This document shows, piece by piece, positions 41,340-50,157 of a stretch of 64,000 bases of DNA; position 1 is the stretch's first letter, and every line of letters starts with the position of its first letter. This DNA is from Beijerinckiaceae bacterium (GTDB lineage Bacteria; Pseudomonadota; Alphaproteobacteria; Rhizobiales; Beijerinckiaceae), in contig JAPZTO010000001.1 in assembly GCA_027532775.1 (NCBI GenBank), positions 186,001-250,000 of the forward strand. Reading direction: 5' to 3'. Made by a program: the position numbers and the translations under genes. The notes under the pieces are model-generated. The model saw only the letters and a program-made list of their open reading frames with translations. It was not told the DNA's origin and did no database searches.

Positions 41340-43778
41340 TCAGGGCTGCGCTGCGGGCGCGAGGAGTGTGCCCAGCTGACGATCGATCGCGGCGCCAGAG
41401 AGGTGCTCCCGAGCGAAGGCCAGCCCCGCTTCGCTGGCTTCCGCCCAGGCGGTTTCATTGACATAGAGCCGGATCACCCGCTGCACGAAGCTGTCATCAT
41501 CGGCGGCAACCAGCAATTCCGCGAGGCGGGCGGGCAACCCGATCCCCTCGGCGCCGATCGGGGTGGTGATGCAGGGCAACCCCTGCGAGAGGGCGAGCAG
41601 GAACTTCCCCTTGACGCCGGCACCAAAACGCAAAGGCGCGACCATCAGCCGGCGCTGCGCGAGATAGGCCGGTGCATCGGCGACAAAGCCGCGCAAGGCA
41701 ACGCCCGCTCCGAGATTGCCGAAGCGGGCTGCCTCGATATGCGAGCCTGCGACATCGAAAACGGCGCCGTCGATCTTCTCCCGGATGCGCGGCCACAGGT
41801 CGCTGCAGAAGGCGGTGACGGCATCGACATTCGGGGCGTGGCGATAGGAGCCGATGAAGGCAATGCCGCTTCGCCCGCTGAACGGCGCGATCTCACGGGC
41901 CTGCGGGTGGTTCCAGAGCACCTGTCCGACGCGGGGCTTCGTGATCCTTCCCCGGATAAGGGTTTCCTCGTCGGCCGAATGCGTGATGACGATATCCGCC
42001 GCCTCCATCGTGGCGGTTTCCTGAGTTTCCAGCAGCTGGCTCTCCTGAAGGAGGCGCTCGTTCTGCTCGACCTCGGCCTGCCTGCGCAGGCGGAGATGAT
42101 GCAGATCGGCGACATTGTAGATCAGCCGGGCGCGGGGCTGGCTGCTGCGGCAGGCCCCGATATAGTCCCGCGCCGTGATGAACCGGTGCAGGTAGACCAC
42201 GTCGAACTGGTCTTCGCGCGACTTGAGGTATCCGGTCACGTTTTCCTGCCCGAGGACCGGGATGATCCCGCGCAGGGTAAGGCGTTCCGCATCCCGTGCA
42301 GTACCCCCGCCCGGCGATGTCGAGAGGAACTCGACGTCATATCCGAGGCGAACCAGGCTCTCTGCATGCGAGATGATCGCCACGGATGCGGCGTCGCGTT
42401 CCGGATCGGGCCAGAGCTCGTCGATCACCAGCGCCCGACGGGGCGGGGGGGCGGCCGGTATCGCCCCGGACTTCCCGGCGCGCGGCAGGCAATGCCCCCA
42501 GCGATAGATGAAATGCGCGCGCTCGATGCCCGGAACATTGGCCGGGCCAGCATCATCGACCACGATGGAGGCGCCCCCCTGAACAAGGATCTCCCTTCCC
42601 GCCTCCCGCAGGGCGAGGCAGAGATGCGTCATGCCCAACGATCCGAAGGCCTCCGCGCCCTCGAACCCGCCGACCGGATCCAGAAGCGCGCGCCGGAGTG
42701 CGAATCCGTGCACCGACACGTCATCCGAGGCGCGCAGGATGCGGAAACGCATCGCCTCCGCACTGTCATACCGGCCGATCGAAACCCGGTTCCCGAACGC
42801 CTCCAGCCGCGATCCGGCCTCGATGACGCGACCCTCGCGCGAGAGCAGACGGGCGCCGACGATGGCGTTGTCCCCGCGCTGCCGGAGCGTCTCGCGCAGG
42901 ACGGCAATCGCGGTCGGGGAAACCGCGGCGGCACCGGAGAGGCACACGATGTCCTCGCCCCTCGCCTGTGCCAGCCCGAGCGCGAAGCCCCGGAAAACGC
43001 TGATCCGGCCCGGTGTCTTGACGAAGCGGATTCCCCCGCCCTGGACGAGGAAGGGCAGGACGACAAGATCACTGCCGCCATTGCCATCAACCACGATGAT
43101 CTCGTAATCGCGCATCCGCTCGCCCTCGACGAGCGAGCGCAGCAGGGCATGCGTTTCCGCCAGCCCCGGACCGGCGACGACAAGGATCGAGAGGGACGGC
43201 CGCGCGAAGCCGGGCACATGAAAGGGCTTGAGAAGGTCCTGCGCCCGTTCGAGGACATATTTCAGGCGCGCCGGCAGGTTGGCATCGCTGACCATGCCCG
43301 CGGGCGTAATGCTGTTCTCCTCCAGCAGGCGGTTCTCCGCCTCGAGGATCCGCGACAGCGCATTCACGGCCATCGCATAGAGCGGCGCCAGCTGGCCCGG
43401 CTCGACCGCCGCCCGCGACAAAGCCTCGACCCGGCTCTCGAACCATTGCGCGACGCTGGCCAACGATCCGCCATGCGGGGGATGGACGGTCTGCGGCGAG
43501 TTCTTCAGATTCTGACCCGTGCCGGCCACGCGGACCGAGAGTCGATGCACCGCCAGCGGAAAGAGATCCGGCGGAAACGGCACGGAGAAGCCATAATGCC
43601 CGTCGCCGACGGCCGCCTTCACAAGATCGGGCCGGAGATTGGCCGCCCGCGTGCGCGCGATACAATTCTCGCCGTCATAGATCTCGAGCTCGACCCGCTC
43701 CTCCGGCGCCTTGGGGTTCCAGGCCCAGCCCTCGACCCTGGTGTGATCCAGCTTGTCAACGTGTCCGGAGATCATCAT
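41340..43778 (-). CDS. Two-domain glycosyltransferase (GT2-like plus GT4) with N-terminal Gly-Trp domain
   Basis: An 812-residue protein. Residues ~1-70 are a small beta domain shared with three other proteins here (GHVDKLDHTRVEGWAW ... RPDLVKAAVGDGHYGF). Residues ~155-420 resemble a GT2 domain (LSILVVAGPGLAETHALLRS, YEIIVVDGNGG) but where the metal-binding Asp pair is expected it has CLSGAAAVSP, so this domain may be inactive. Residues ~435-810 are a GT4-like domain with IAFIGSYRHAPNVDAV, APLRFGAGVKGKFLLALSQG and PCITTPIGAEGIG, apparently intact. I start at ATG 43778, just before the shared domain; a GTG at 43817 would add 13 residues. It is convergent with the exporter pair. Confidence 0.87.
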   Translation of the reverse strand: MMISGHVDKLDHTRVEGWAWNPKAPEERVELEIYDGENCIARTRAANLRPDLVKAAVGDGHYGFSVPFPPDLFPLAVHRLSVRVAGTGQNLKNSPQTVHPPHGGSLASVAQWFESRVEALSRAAVEPGQLAPLYAMAVNALSRILEAENRLLEENSITPAGMVSDANLPARLKYVLERAQDLLKPFHVPGFARPSLSILVVAGPGLAETHALLRSLVEGERMRDYEIIVVDGNGGSDLVVLPFLVQGGGIRFVKTPGRISVFRGFALGLAQARGEDIVCLSGAAAVSPTAIAVLRETLRQRGDNAIVGARLLSREGRVIEAGSRLEAFGNRVSIGRYDSAEAMRFRILRASDDVSVHGFALRRALLDPVGGFEGAEAFGSLGMTHLCLALREAGREILVQGGASIVVDDAGPANVPGIERAHFIYRWGHCLPRAGKSGAIPAAPPPRRALVIDELWPDPERDAASVAIISHAESLVRLGYDVEFLSTSPGGGTARDAERLTLRGIIPVLGQENVTGYLKSREDQFDVVYLHRFITARDYIGACRSSQPRARLIYNVADLHHLRLRRQAEVEQNERLLQESQLLETQETATMEAADIVITHSADEETLIRGRITKPRVGQVLWNHPQAREIAPFSGRSGIAFIGSYRHAPNVDAVTAFCSDLWPRIREKIDGAVFDVAGSHIEAARFGNLGAGVALRGFVADAPAYLAQRRLMVAPLRFGAGVKGKFLLALSQGLPCITTPIGAEGIGLPARLAELLVAADDDSFVQRVIRLYVNETAWAEASEAGLAFAREHLSGAAIDRQLGTLLAPAAQP

Positions 43779-44193
43779 CGAATCCTGCGGGCTGACGAAG
43801 AGCCAAGGTCTTGCCACTTCTGGTTTCAGTCAATTGTGGGTAGCGTCGATCATCGCCGTATTCAAGGCGAAGTCGCCTGCTGCACAGCGCAACGGCCTGT
43901 GTTGACACCGCGATTGCCCGATTGTGTGGCTGTCCATCACAGGCGCTCGGATCCACGCCCGATTGACTTCCGGCGGCATGCCGATCGATCCGGCAAAGCC
44001 TCGCTTCTTGTATCGGACGACACGGATCCGAAGCCGGCTCATGACGCTTCGCAATCGAACCCTTCGGGCCGGGCCGTGAGCAGGAGCCCGATAGCCATCA
44101 AACGGTTGCAGCGGTTTGATACCGTTGGGTGCTTGCGGCCAATGCTGCAATGCACTACGATTTTTCAACGTTCGTAAAATCAGGAAATACTGA
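43779..44193. other. 415-bp divergent intergenic region
   Basis: It lies between the 812-residue glycosyltransferase (minus) and a pyruvyltransferase-family gene (plus) and must hold promoters for both. I see no clear operator, RNA gene or coding sequence. An AGGA ribosome site stands before the plus-strand ATG. Confidence 0.5.
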
Positions 44194-45345
44194 ATGAAAA
44201 TCGCGCTCCTGTGGCAAACTCGAGATTTCGGCCTGTACTCGAATTCCGATTTCGATGCGCTTTACAAAGGTGTTGGACATAACAACGGCAATCTTGCCTT
44301 TGTTCATGCCATTGCAAACCAGCTCGACGGCGAAATCACGTATTTTCCGTGGCATGCGCGGCCGGAAATCATCGCGACGAATGCCGATATCGTCGTCATT
44401 CCCTGCGCCAATCAGATCGGGGGCCATACCGATCTCGGATCCGCTGCGGAGCGGCTGACGAAGGTCGGCAAACCGATCGTGGCCATCGGTCTCGGCGTCC
44501 AGAACGAAGACCAGAAGTCCGATGTCGTGGTCAAGGAGGGAACGCTGAGCTGGGCCAAGACCCTCGCTGCCCACGCCGCAGGATCGGCGCCCAATATCGC
44601 CACGCGCGGCCAGTATTCGACGGACCAGCTGACCCGTCTCGGCGTCGAGAATACCTTGCCCTTCGGCTGCCCCTCCTTCCTGACGAACCAGCGCCCTGGC
44701 CTTGGGGAGCGGATCCACAAGAACTGGACAAGCAAGCCGTTGCCGCGATCGATTTCCGTGGCTGGCGGGCATCAGGCCTGGGGCTATACCCGCCATATCG
44801 AGCACGCATTGATCGGCCTGATGATGGATCCCGCCGCGCCCGGCCAGTATGTCGTCCAGTCGATGTCCGACATGGTCAAGATCTCGCGCTGCGAGTTCGA
44901 TACGATCGAGCCCGATGCCCTCAAGAAGATCCATGACCATACCGTTCCGCATTACACGCGGGACGAATTCTTCGCCTGGTGCCGGAACTATGCCCGGTCT
45001 TTCTACGATGTGCCGGCCTGGATGGATACGTTGCGGAATCATGACCTGTCGGTCGGATGCCGGTATCACGGTGTGGCCCTTGCCCTGCAGGCGGAGCGCA
45101 TGGGCCTGACGATCACGATCGATTCGCGCACGGAAGAATTGTGCGAGAATACGGCCGTTCCGTTCCTGCGGGCGCGGGAACTGACCTCGACCATCACGCG
45201 GAAGTCGCTGAAGGATGCAATCCGATTTGATCCGGTGGCCTATGACAAGAAGCGAGCAGAATCCGCGAAGCGCTATGCGGCCTTCCTGGAAGGCAACGGC
45301 CTGCGGCCCAAGCGGTTCATCTACGAGATTGCCGAATCCCATTGA
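44194..45345 (+). CDS. Polysaccharide pyruvyltransferase-family protein 1
   Basis: A 383-residue protein of the polysaccharide pyruvyltransferase family. Typical elements are the N-terminal GHNNGNLAFVHAIANQL, DIVVIPCANQIGG, PIVAIGLGVQNEDQKSD, IATRGQYSTDQLTRLGVENT with FGCPSFL, and the late DLSVGCRYHGVALALQAERM (the usual '...R.HG...A...G' motif). Family members add ketal pyruvate to glycans or act as related transferases. ATG follows AGGAAATACTGA. An exported protein gene follows almost immediately, and a second family member faces it from the other strand. Substrate unknown. Confidence 0.88.
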   Translation: MKIALLWQTRDFGLYSNSDFDALYKGVGHNNGNLAFVHAIANQLDGEITYFPWHARPEIIATNADIVVIPCANQIGGHTDLGSAAERLTKVGKPIVAIGLGVQNEDQKSDVVVKEGTLSWAKTLAAHAAGSAPNIATRGQYSTDQLTRLGVENTLPFGCPSFLTNQRPGLGERIHKNWTSKPLPRSISVAGGHQAWGYTRHIEHALIGLMMDPAAPGQYVVQSMSDMVKISRCEFDTIEPDALKKIHDHTVPHYTRDEFFAWCRNYARSFYDVPAWMDTLRNHDLSVGCRYHGVALALQAERMGLTITIDSRTEELCENTAVPFLRARELTSTITRKSLKDAIRFDPVAYDKKRAESAKRYAAFLEGNGLRPKRFIYEIAESH

Positions 45346-45346
45346 T

Positions 45347-46513
45347 GTGACCGGCAATCCCGGGGTGCAATGGACGAGGGCCGCAGGGCTCGTCCTCGGA
45401 TTGCTGGGCCTGCTCCTGCAGGCATCGCCGGTCATCGGGCAGGCGGATCTGCCTGTCCGGCCGGTGCAATCAGGCCCCCCCTTCTTGGTCATGGACCAGG
45501 CGCGGGACCAATGCGACAGACGCGATGGCCCGGATACACCGGCCGTCGCTTTCCGCAATGCCAAGGGCGACATCGTCCTGTTCGCCTCGTCATACCGGAA
45601 CGTACCGCTGGCCGGCCCGTCCCTCTCGCGGATGCGAAAGGTCTGCGGCGCCGGCTTTGCCGCTGCGGGCAATCCCGAACCCGACTTGCTGGATGATCGC
45701 ACCTGGATCGACGGCGTCTATACGGAGGACGGCGTCAACATCACGGCGCTGGGCAGCGCGAGCTACATCCCCCATCGCCATGGGCGGACCTGTTCCGCTG
45801 GCCCCGCGAGAACGGATTGCTGGCTCAATGGCATCGTTGGTCTGAAATCCACCGATGGCGGTATGAGCTTCAGCTATCTTTCGCCGCCGCCGAACCATCT
45901 GGTCCTGCCCCCCGATGACCGGTTTTCCGATCAGGTCCGGGTACCGCGCGGCTATGTCTGGACAACCAATCTTGTCCTCAGGGATGGCTGGCTGAACACG
46001 CTTGTCCGCGTGAGAACGCATAACGGTGTCAGCAAGACCTGCCTCATGCGGGTCTCGCCGAAATCGGCCTATTCCTGGGAGTACTGGAACGGGCGCGCGT
46101 TTGCGGATATCCGCGATGGCGGCAAGAACCGATGCGCGCCGATCGGCGGACGCGGCAATTTCCCGGCAAGGGGGCTGAGTTTCCTGCCGGAACAGAAACT
46201 CTGGCTGGCCGTCTATGACAGCCGGACCCCGAAAGACCCGCCCGGCCGTGGGGTCTTCTACCGGGTGTCCCGCGACCTGGTGGAATGGTCGGAGCCATCC
46301 ATGATGCTCTGGGTTCCGCTGGCCAAGTCCAGGACGACAAAGGGCCAGTCTTTCCTGATGGGCTATCCGTCGATCATCGACGAAACCTCAAGCGACAGGA
46401 ATTTCGGGCAGATCGGAAAGAGTTTCCACGTCCTCCACATGGAGGCCTATACGGACGAGACCGGAGCCACCTTCAGGAAGTTGATGGCAACACCGTTCAG
46501 ATTGGCGCCCTGA
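45347..46513 (+). CDS. Exported protein of unknown function, possibly a beta-propeller
   Basis: A protein of about 388 residues that I do not recognise. A good signal peptide begins at WTRAAGLVLGLLGLLLQASP and ends near VIGQA. The start is either GTG 45347 or GTG 45365; the second gives a more usual signal peptide, and neither has a strong ribosome site. The mature part is Trp/Tyr/Asp-rich with repeated beta motifs such as TPAVAFRNAKGDIVLFASSY, GIVGLKSTDGGMSFSY, LSFLPEQKLWLAVYDS and GVFYRVSRDLVEWSEP, which recall sialidase-like or glycosidase-like propellers, and it has several Cys. It follows the pyruvyltransferase gene by 1 bp. A periplasmic glycan-binding or -trimming role is only a guess. 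Confidence 0.7.
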   Translation: MTGNPGVQWTRAAGLVLGLLGLLLQASPVIGQADLPVRPVQSGPPFLVMDQARDQCDRRDGPDTPAVAFRNAKGDIVLFASSYRNVPLAGPSLSRMRKVCGAGFAAAGNPEPDLLDDRTWIDGVYTEDGVNITALGSASYIPHRHGRTCSAGPARTDCWLNGIVGLKSTDGGMSFSYLSPPPNHLVLPPDDRFSDQVRVPRGYVWTTNLVLRDGWLNTLVRVRTHNGVSKTCLMRVSPKSAYSWEYWNGRAFADIRDGGKNRCAPIGGRGNFPARGLSFLPEQKLWLAVYDSRTPKDPPGRGVFYRVSRDLVEWSEPSMMLWVPLAKSRTTKGQSFLMGYPSIIDETSSDRNFGQIGKSFHVLHMEAYTDETGATFRKLMATPFRLAP

Positions 46514-46529
46514 TACGGAGCGAGGCCGG

Positions 46530-47672
46530 CTACATCCGGTTGGCAAAGCCGTTCGAATCGAGGAAGTCCTTCATCCGCTGGTAATTGGCGGGGTAGGCTG
46601 CCTCGAACGCAGCAAAACGGTCCGGCGAGAAGATCTCCGGAAGGGGCATCTTCAGAGCCTGCTCGACCGGCAGGCAGGGGACGCCGAGCGACTCCGCCAG
46701 TTCCTTCGAGCGGGTATCGTATTCGAGAAGCACGCCGGGAATCCCCTGTGCCATCGACGGCAGGATCCCGTGCACGCGGTAGCCGATCGTCGCGCACATC
46801 TCCGTCATGAACGCATCGAGATGCTCGACGACATCCGAGAAGAACAGGCGCGTCTGGTAGAGATGCTCCATCAACCCGCCATCCGGTGCAAACCATTGCT
46901 CGGCGATCAACCGGGCCCGGACCTCGGCGAGGCGCTTGGGATCCCGATAGTAATAGACCTTTTCCTCGGTCTCGCCATGCGCAGTCAGGAAAAGATCGAC
47001 CTCCCGCGACAGGCGCTCGATCATCTCGCGCTGCTGCCGCAGGAACAGCTGGGGATCATTGGTATAGCCGGCGCCGGTCTCGCGCCGGATGCTGAAGGAT
47101 ACCTTGGCCTCCCGGCTGAGCTGCACCGGCTTCAGCTTCAGTTCGGGCTTGCGGTGCCGGAAAAGCGTGGGGCAGCCGACAACCTCGGCATTCTTGATGC
47201 CGTTATCGTTGAGAACTTCTGCCGTGAAGGCACCCCGCACACCGATCGACTTGGTTCTCTCGGAAATGATCTTCCAGATCCGCTTGCCTTCAGGCGGCAA
47301 TTCCATCCGCATCCGGGTGGCGGCCTGAGCCCCGACGCCAAGGCACATGACCGGCAATTCGATTGCCTCGAGCCAGGGCAGGAAGCATTCCCAATCCATA
47401 TGAGGATGGATGTAGTTCGAACCGCGCAGGACAATGAAGTCATGCTGGCCTCTGACCTTCTCGATATCGGCAGCCGAAAACTTCTGGATATTCAGATCAT
47501 AATTCTGATTGCTGTTGAAAGCCAGGAGCTTCAGCGTGCTGTCCCAGACAGCACAATCACCGGTATTGAAATACGAATCGATCAACTGGCGGAACGACCA
47601 GTCATACCAACTCACTTCATCGTAACGGACGCGACGACCAGCATTTTTGACAAAGATTGGTCTCGTTTTCAT
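46530..47672 (-). CDS. Polysaccharide pyruvyltransferase-family protein 2
   Basis: A 380-residue member of the same broad family as the 44-kb gene but only distantly similar. Features are FNTGDCAVWDSTLKLLAF, FIVLRGSNYIHPHMDWECFL, LPVMCLGVGAQA, SIGVRGAFTAEVLNDNGIKN with VVGCPTLF, and ATIGYRVHGILPSMAQGIPG, the family's 'R.HG' motif. The length is normal. It is convergent with the exported-protein gene (16 bp between stops). The final sugar and acceptor are unknown; a role in capping the same surface glycan is inferred from location. Confidence 0.85.
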   Translation of the reverse strand: MKTRPIFVKNAGRRVRYDEVSWYDWSFRQLIDSYFNTGDCAVWDSTLKLLAFNSNQNYDLNIQKFSAADIEKVRGQHDFIVLRGSNYIHPHMDWECFLPWLEAIELPVMCLGVGAQAATRMRMELPPEGKRIWKIISERTKSIGVRGAFTAEVLNDNGIKNAEVVGCPTLFRHRKPELKLKPVQLSREAKVSFSIRRETGAGYTNDPQLFLRQQREMIERLSREVDLFLTAHGETEEKVYYYRDPKRLAEVRARLIAEQWFAPDGGLMEHLYQTRLFFSDVVEHLDAFMTEMCATIGYRVHGILPSMAQGIPGVLLEYDTRSKELAESLGVPCLPVEQALKMPLPEIFSPDRFAAFEAAYPANYQRMKDFLDSNGFANRM

Positions 47673-47952
47673 TCTCAGCCAGTCCTGTGTCAGCAGCTGT
47701 TATACACAAACGGGGTCGGCAAGTTCGATTCGAGCCGCGAACCTGACCCTGATATATCGCTTTTTCGGGCGGTCTCAATGGCTGGTTGCCCCTGCCCCGG
47801 ATATCAGCAACGCTGAATTGAACGTCCGCGCGGAACACGCCAAGGCAGCAAGGCCGCCGCATTCGCTGCGATCGATGCCGGCGGGGTGAAGCGAAACCGC
47901 TCGGGCTGCGCCGTGCCGGATGACCGAAGCGTATTCGCTGCCAGCCCTCCCC

Positions 47953-48813
47953 CTACCCCCACACAATCGCGCCTCCCGGCGGCTCGGCATCGGCGGAAGC
48001 GGCATGCCAGAGCAGGATCAGCTGATCACCCTGCGCGAGGCGCGGCAGGCGCAGGGCGCATTCCGCATTGAGGAAGAGCATGGTGGCCCCGCCGAAGCTG
48101 TATTCCACCGCCCCCTCGGCCGCCTGTTCCTTCTGGGCCGGATCAGCCAGACGATGCGACCATTCGGCCACGTTGAGCCGATAAGTCGAGGCGCTCCAGA
48201 GCGCGACCAGTGGCGGGCGCACCCCGTCCAGCCGTGGAACATTCCGGACCTTTTCCTGCAAGATGTCGAGCGAGTCGATCTCCTGCCGGAGGATCGGGGC
48301 ATTGCGTAAGGCATTCAGGCCGAGGATCGCGGCTGCGGCAGCGTGGGCAGCCTCCTCAGGCGCGTTTCCGCTTTCCGGAACCAGCATTTCGCGGCACCCG
48401 AACCGGGCGAGGTCTGAAAGCAGCCGATAGGCGCTTTCCTCCAGCCAGCCCCGGCCGAACATGAAACGCCATTGGACGCGCTCCGCTTCATAATCGATGA
48501 CGGCGCCGGTCTCGTCGCGGCCACGCATCTCCGCGCCGGTCTGGGGGAGGATGAAATCACAGGCCTCGAAAGTCACGACGAGGCGGGAGAGGGGCAAAGG
48601 CTGTTCGAGATAGATGTCGAAACCAAAACCGAGAATGCCATCGCCGAGGCCGGCCTCGGCGAGGTCACGCCGGAACACGTCGACGAGACCACCGCCGACG
48701 CAGATCTTGCCGATAAAGGCGAAGACGCGGCGCCCCTTGACCGGGAAATCGGGCGAATGGACCCATCCCTCGACGCGCGATGCACTCACATGGTCGATAT
48801 GCCCCCGCAGCAT
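47953..48813 (-). CDS. Gly-Trp domain protein 1 of unknown function
   Basis: A 286-residue protein with no signal peptide or membrane segment. Residues ~1-70 form the shared small beta domain (GHIDHVSASRVEGWVH, then FRRDLAEAGLGDGILGFGFD). The remainder, partly helical (EEAAHAAAAAILGLNALRNA), ends in a beta-rich tail and has no similarity I recognise. It resembles the 283-residue protein at 52.5 kb in length and in the N-terminal domain, so the two are probably paralogues. It is the last gene of a minus-strand run with a GT4 enzyme 41 bp upstream. A role in glycan assembly is inferred from context only. Confidence 0.8.
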   Translation of the reverse strand: MLRGHIDHVSASRVEGWVHSPDFPVKGRRVFAFIGKICVGGGLVDVFRRDLAEAGLGDGILGFGFDIYLEQPLPLSRLVVTFEACDFILPQTGAEMRGRDETGAVIDYEAERVQWRFMFGRGWLEESAYRLLSDLARFGCREMLVPESGNAPEEAAHAAAAAILGLNALRNAPILRQEIDSLDILQEKVRNVPRLDGVRPPLVALWSASTYRLNVAEWSHRLADPAQKEQAAEGAVEYSFGGATMLFLNAECALRLPRLAQGDQLILLWHAASADAEPPGGAIVWG

Positions 48814-48854
48814 ACAGACCTACCCTGCCCGTGCGGTGCGGCGGTTGCCAACCA

Positions 48855-50153
48855 TCACGCGCCGACCTCTTCGGCAGGGGAAGCCGCCGCGGTCTCGGGG
48901 TTGAGCCGCTGCTCGAAGAAATCGATGTAGCGCAGGGCCATGTCCCGTGCGGTCAGCACCTTGGGCATCCGGCTGCGCAGCCCGTCCCAGCGCTTCTGGT
49001 CGCAGGCCATATCGATGATGCGGACCAGGTCGGCCGCATCGCCCAGCGCGAAATTCAGGCCGGAGACGCCATGCGGCACCTTTTCCGCCATGCCGCCGAC
49101 ATCCGAGCAGATCACGGGGCTGCCGGCCGCATAGGCTTCCTGGATGACGACCGGGGAATTTTCCCACCACCGGCTCGGCACCATCACATAATCGCATTGC
49201 TCCATCAGCCGATGCACGGAGGCATTGTTGTAGGGGCCGGAATAGGTGAGGAAAGCGTGCCGGGCGACCGCCTTCTCGAACCGCGCGACGAATTCGGGCG
49301 ACTGGCCGATAATGTTGCCATGGATCTTGAAGCGCACGCGGCGCGCCAGTTGCGGGATGGCGGCGATCCGCTCCACCGCATCGAGGAGCACATCCACGCC
49401 CTTGAACGGGTTGATCTGGCCGAAGAACCCGAAGGTCCAGCTGTCACCGCTCCGGATCGGTCGGGTGCTGCCATGCAGGTTGACGAGGCCGTTCTCGATC
49501 ACGCTCATCCGCTCGGCGCGAAGCCCCCACTCAACGAACCGGCGCGCCAGGAAGTGGCTCGGCGAGATGAAGCCATCGAAATCGCCGAGGCTGGCGAGAA
49601 TGGTTTCCTTGCGGAGCTGGAACTGGGTGTACAGCTTTTCCGGGTAGCAGGCGAGGCAGCTGTTATGCGTGGCCTTCTCGCACAGGATCTGCGCCGGCCG
49701 GGTCACCATCTGCCCATGGTGCTGGCACATGGCGAGGAACTCATGCAGCGTGAAGAAGCAGTTCCACTGGGCCCGCTGCCTGACCGCGCGCAGGGCATTC
49801 AGGCCGAAATGGATGAAGTGGTGGAAATTCACCACCGTCACGGCCTCGTCATCGAGGATCTTCAGCAATTGCCGCGAGGCATCCGCCGGCGCGAGGTGGT
49901 AGAAATGGTCGTAATCCTCGCCCCGATAGAAAACCGCGTGCTCGCGGGCTGAATCGAGGACCAGCTTGCCGCGATTGGCGTGGTCGCAGGCAGCAATGAA
50001 GATCGCGTCGACCCCGAGGCTGCGCAGGCCGCGATAGAGCGTGTAGGCGGCGATCTCCGCCCCACCCTTCGAGATCGAGGGATGGCTGTGCGAAACGATC
50101 GCGATCTTCTCGCCGGGGACGAGATTCTCGATGACATCCGTCTCTTCACTCAT
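48855..50153 (-). CDS. GT4-family glycosyltransferase
   Basis: A 432-residue GT-B enzyme. The N-terminal domain reads IAIVSHSHPSISKGGAEIAA; the C-terminal domain has WTFGFFGQINPFKGVDVLLD, FLTYSGPYNNASVHRLMEQC and DYVMVPSRWWENSPVVIQEA with YAAGSPVICSDVGG, the donor-binding Glu-x7-Glu type motif. A Cys cluster (ILCEKATHNSCLACYPEKLY) in the middle is a known oddity of a subgroup in which it may bind metal. ATG 50153 lies 4 bp after the stop of the 703-residue protein. It probably builds the surface glycan. Confidence 0.92.
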   Translation of the reverse strand: MSEETDVIENLVPGEKIAIVSHSHPSISKGGAEIAAYTLYRGLRSLGVDAIFIAACDHANRGKLVLDSAREHAVFYRGEDYDHFYHLAPADASRQLLKILDDEAVTVVNFHHFIHFGLNALRAVRQRAQWNCFFTLHEFLAMCQHHGQMVTRPAQILCEKATHNSCLACYPEKLYTQFQLRKETILASLGDFDGFISPSHFLARRFVEWGLRAERMSVIENGLVNLHGSTRPIRSGDSWTFGFFGQINPFKGVDVLLDAVERIAAIPQLARRVRFKIHGNIIGQSPEFVARFEKAVARHAFLTYSGPYNNASVHRLMEQCDYVMVPSRWWENSPVVIQEAYAAGSPVICSDVGGMAEKVPHGVSGLNFALGDAADLVRIIDMACDQKRWDGLRSRMPKVLTARDMALRYIDFFEQRLNPETAAASPAEEVGA

Positions 50154-50157
50154 CGGA

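Noticed and set aside
47673-47952. A gene in the 280-bp gap between a pyruvyltransferase-family gene and Gly-Trp protein 1
   Set aside because: Only overlapping short frames on both strands are present, with no ribosome site or domain; probably promoter and untranslated sequence.
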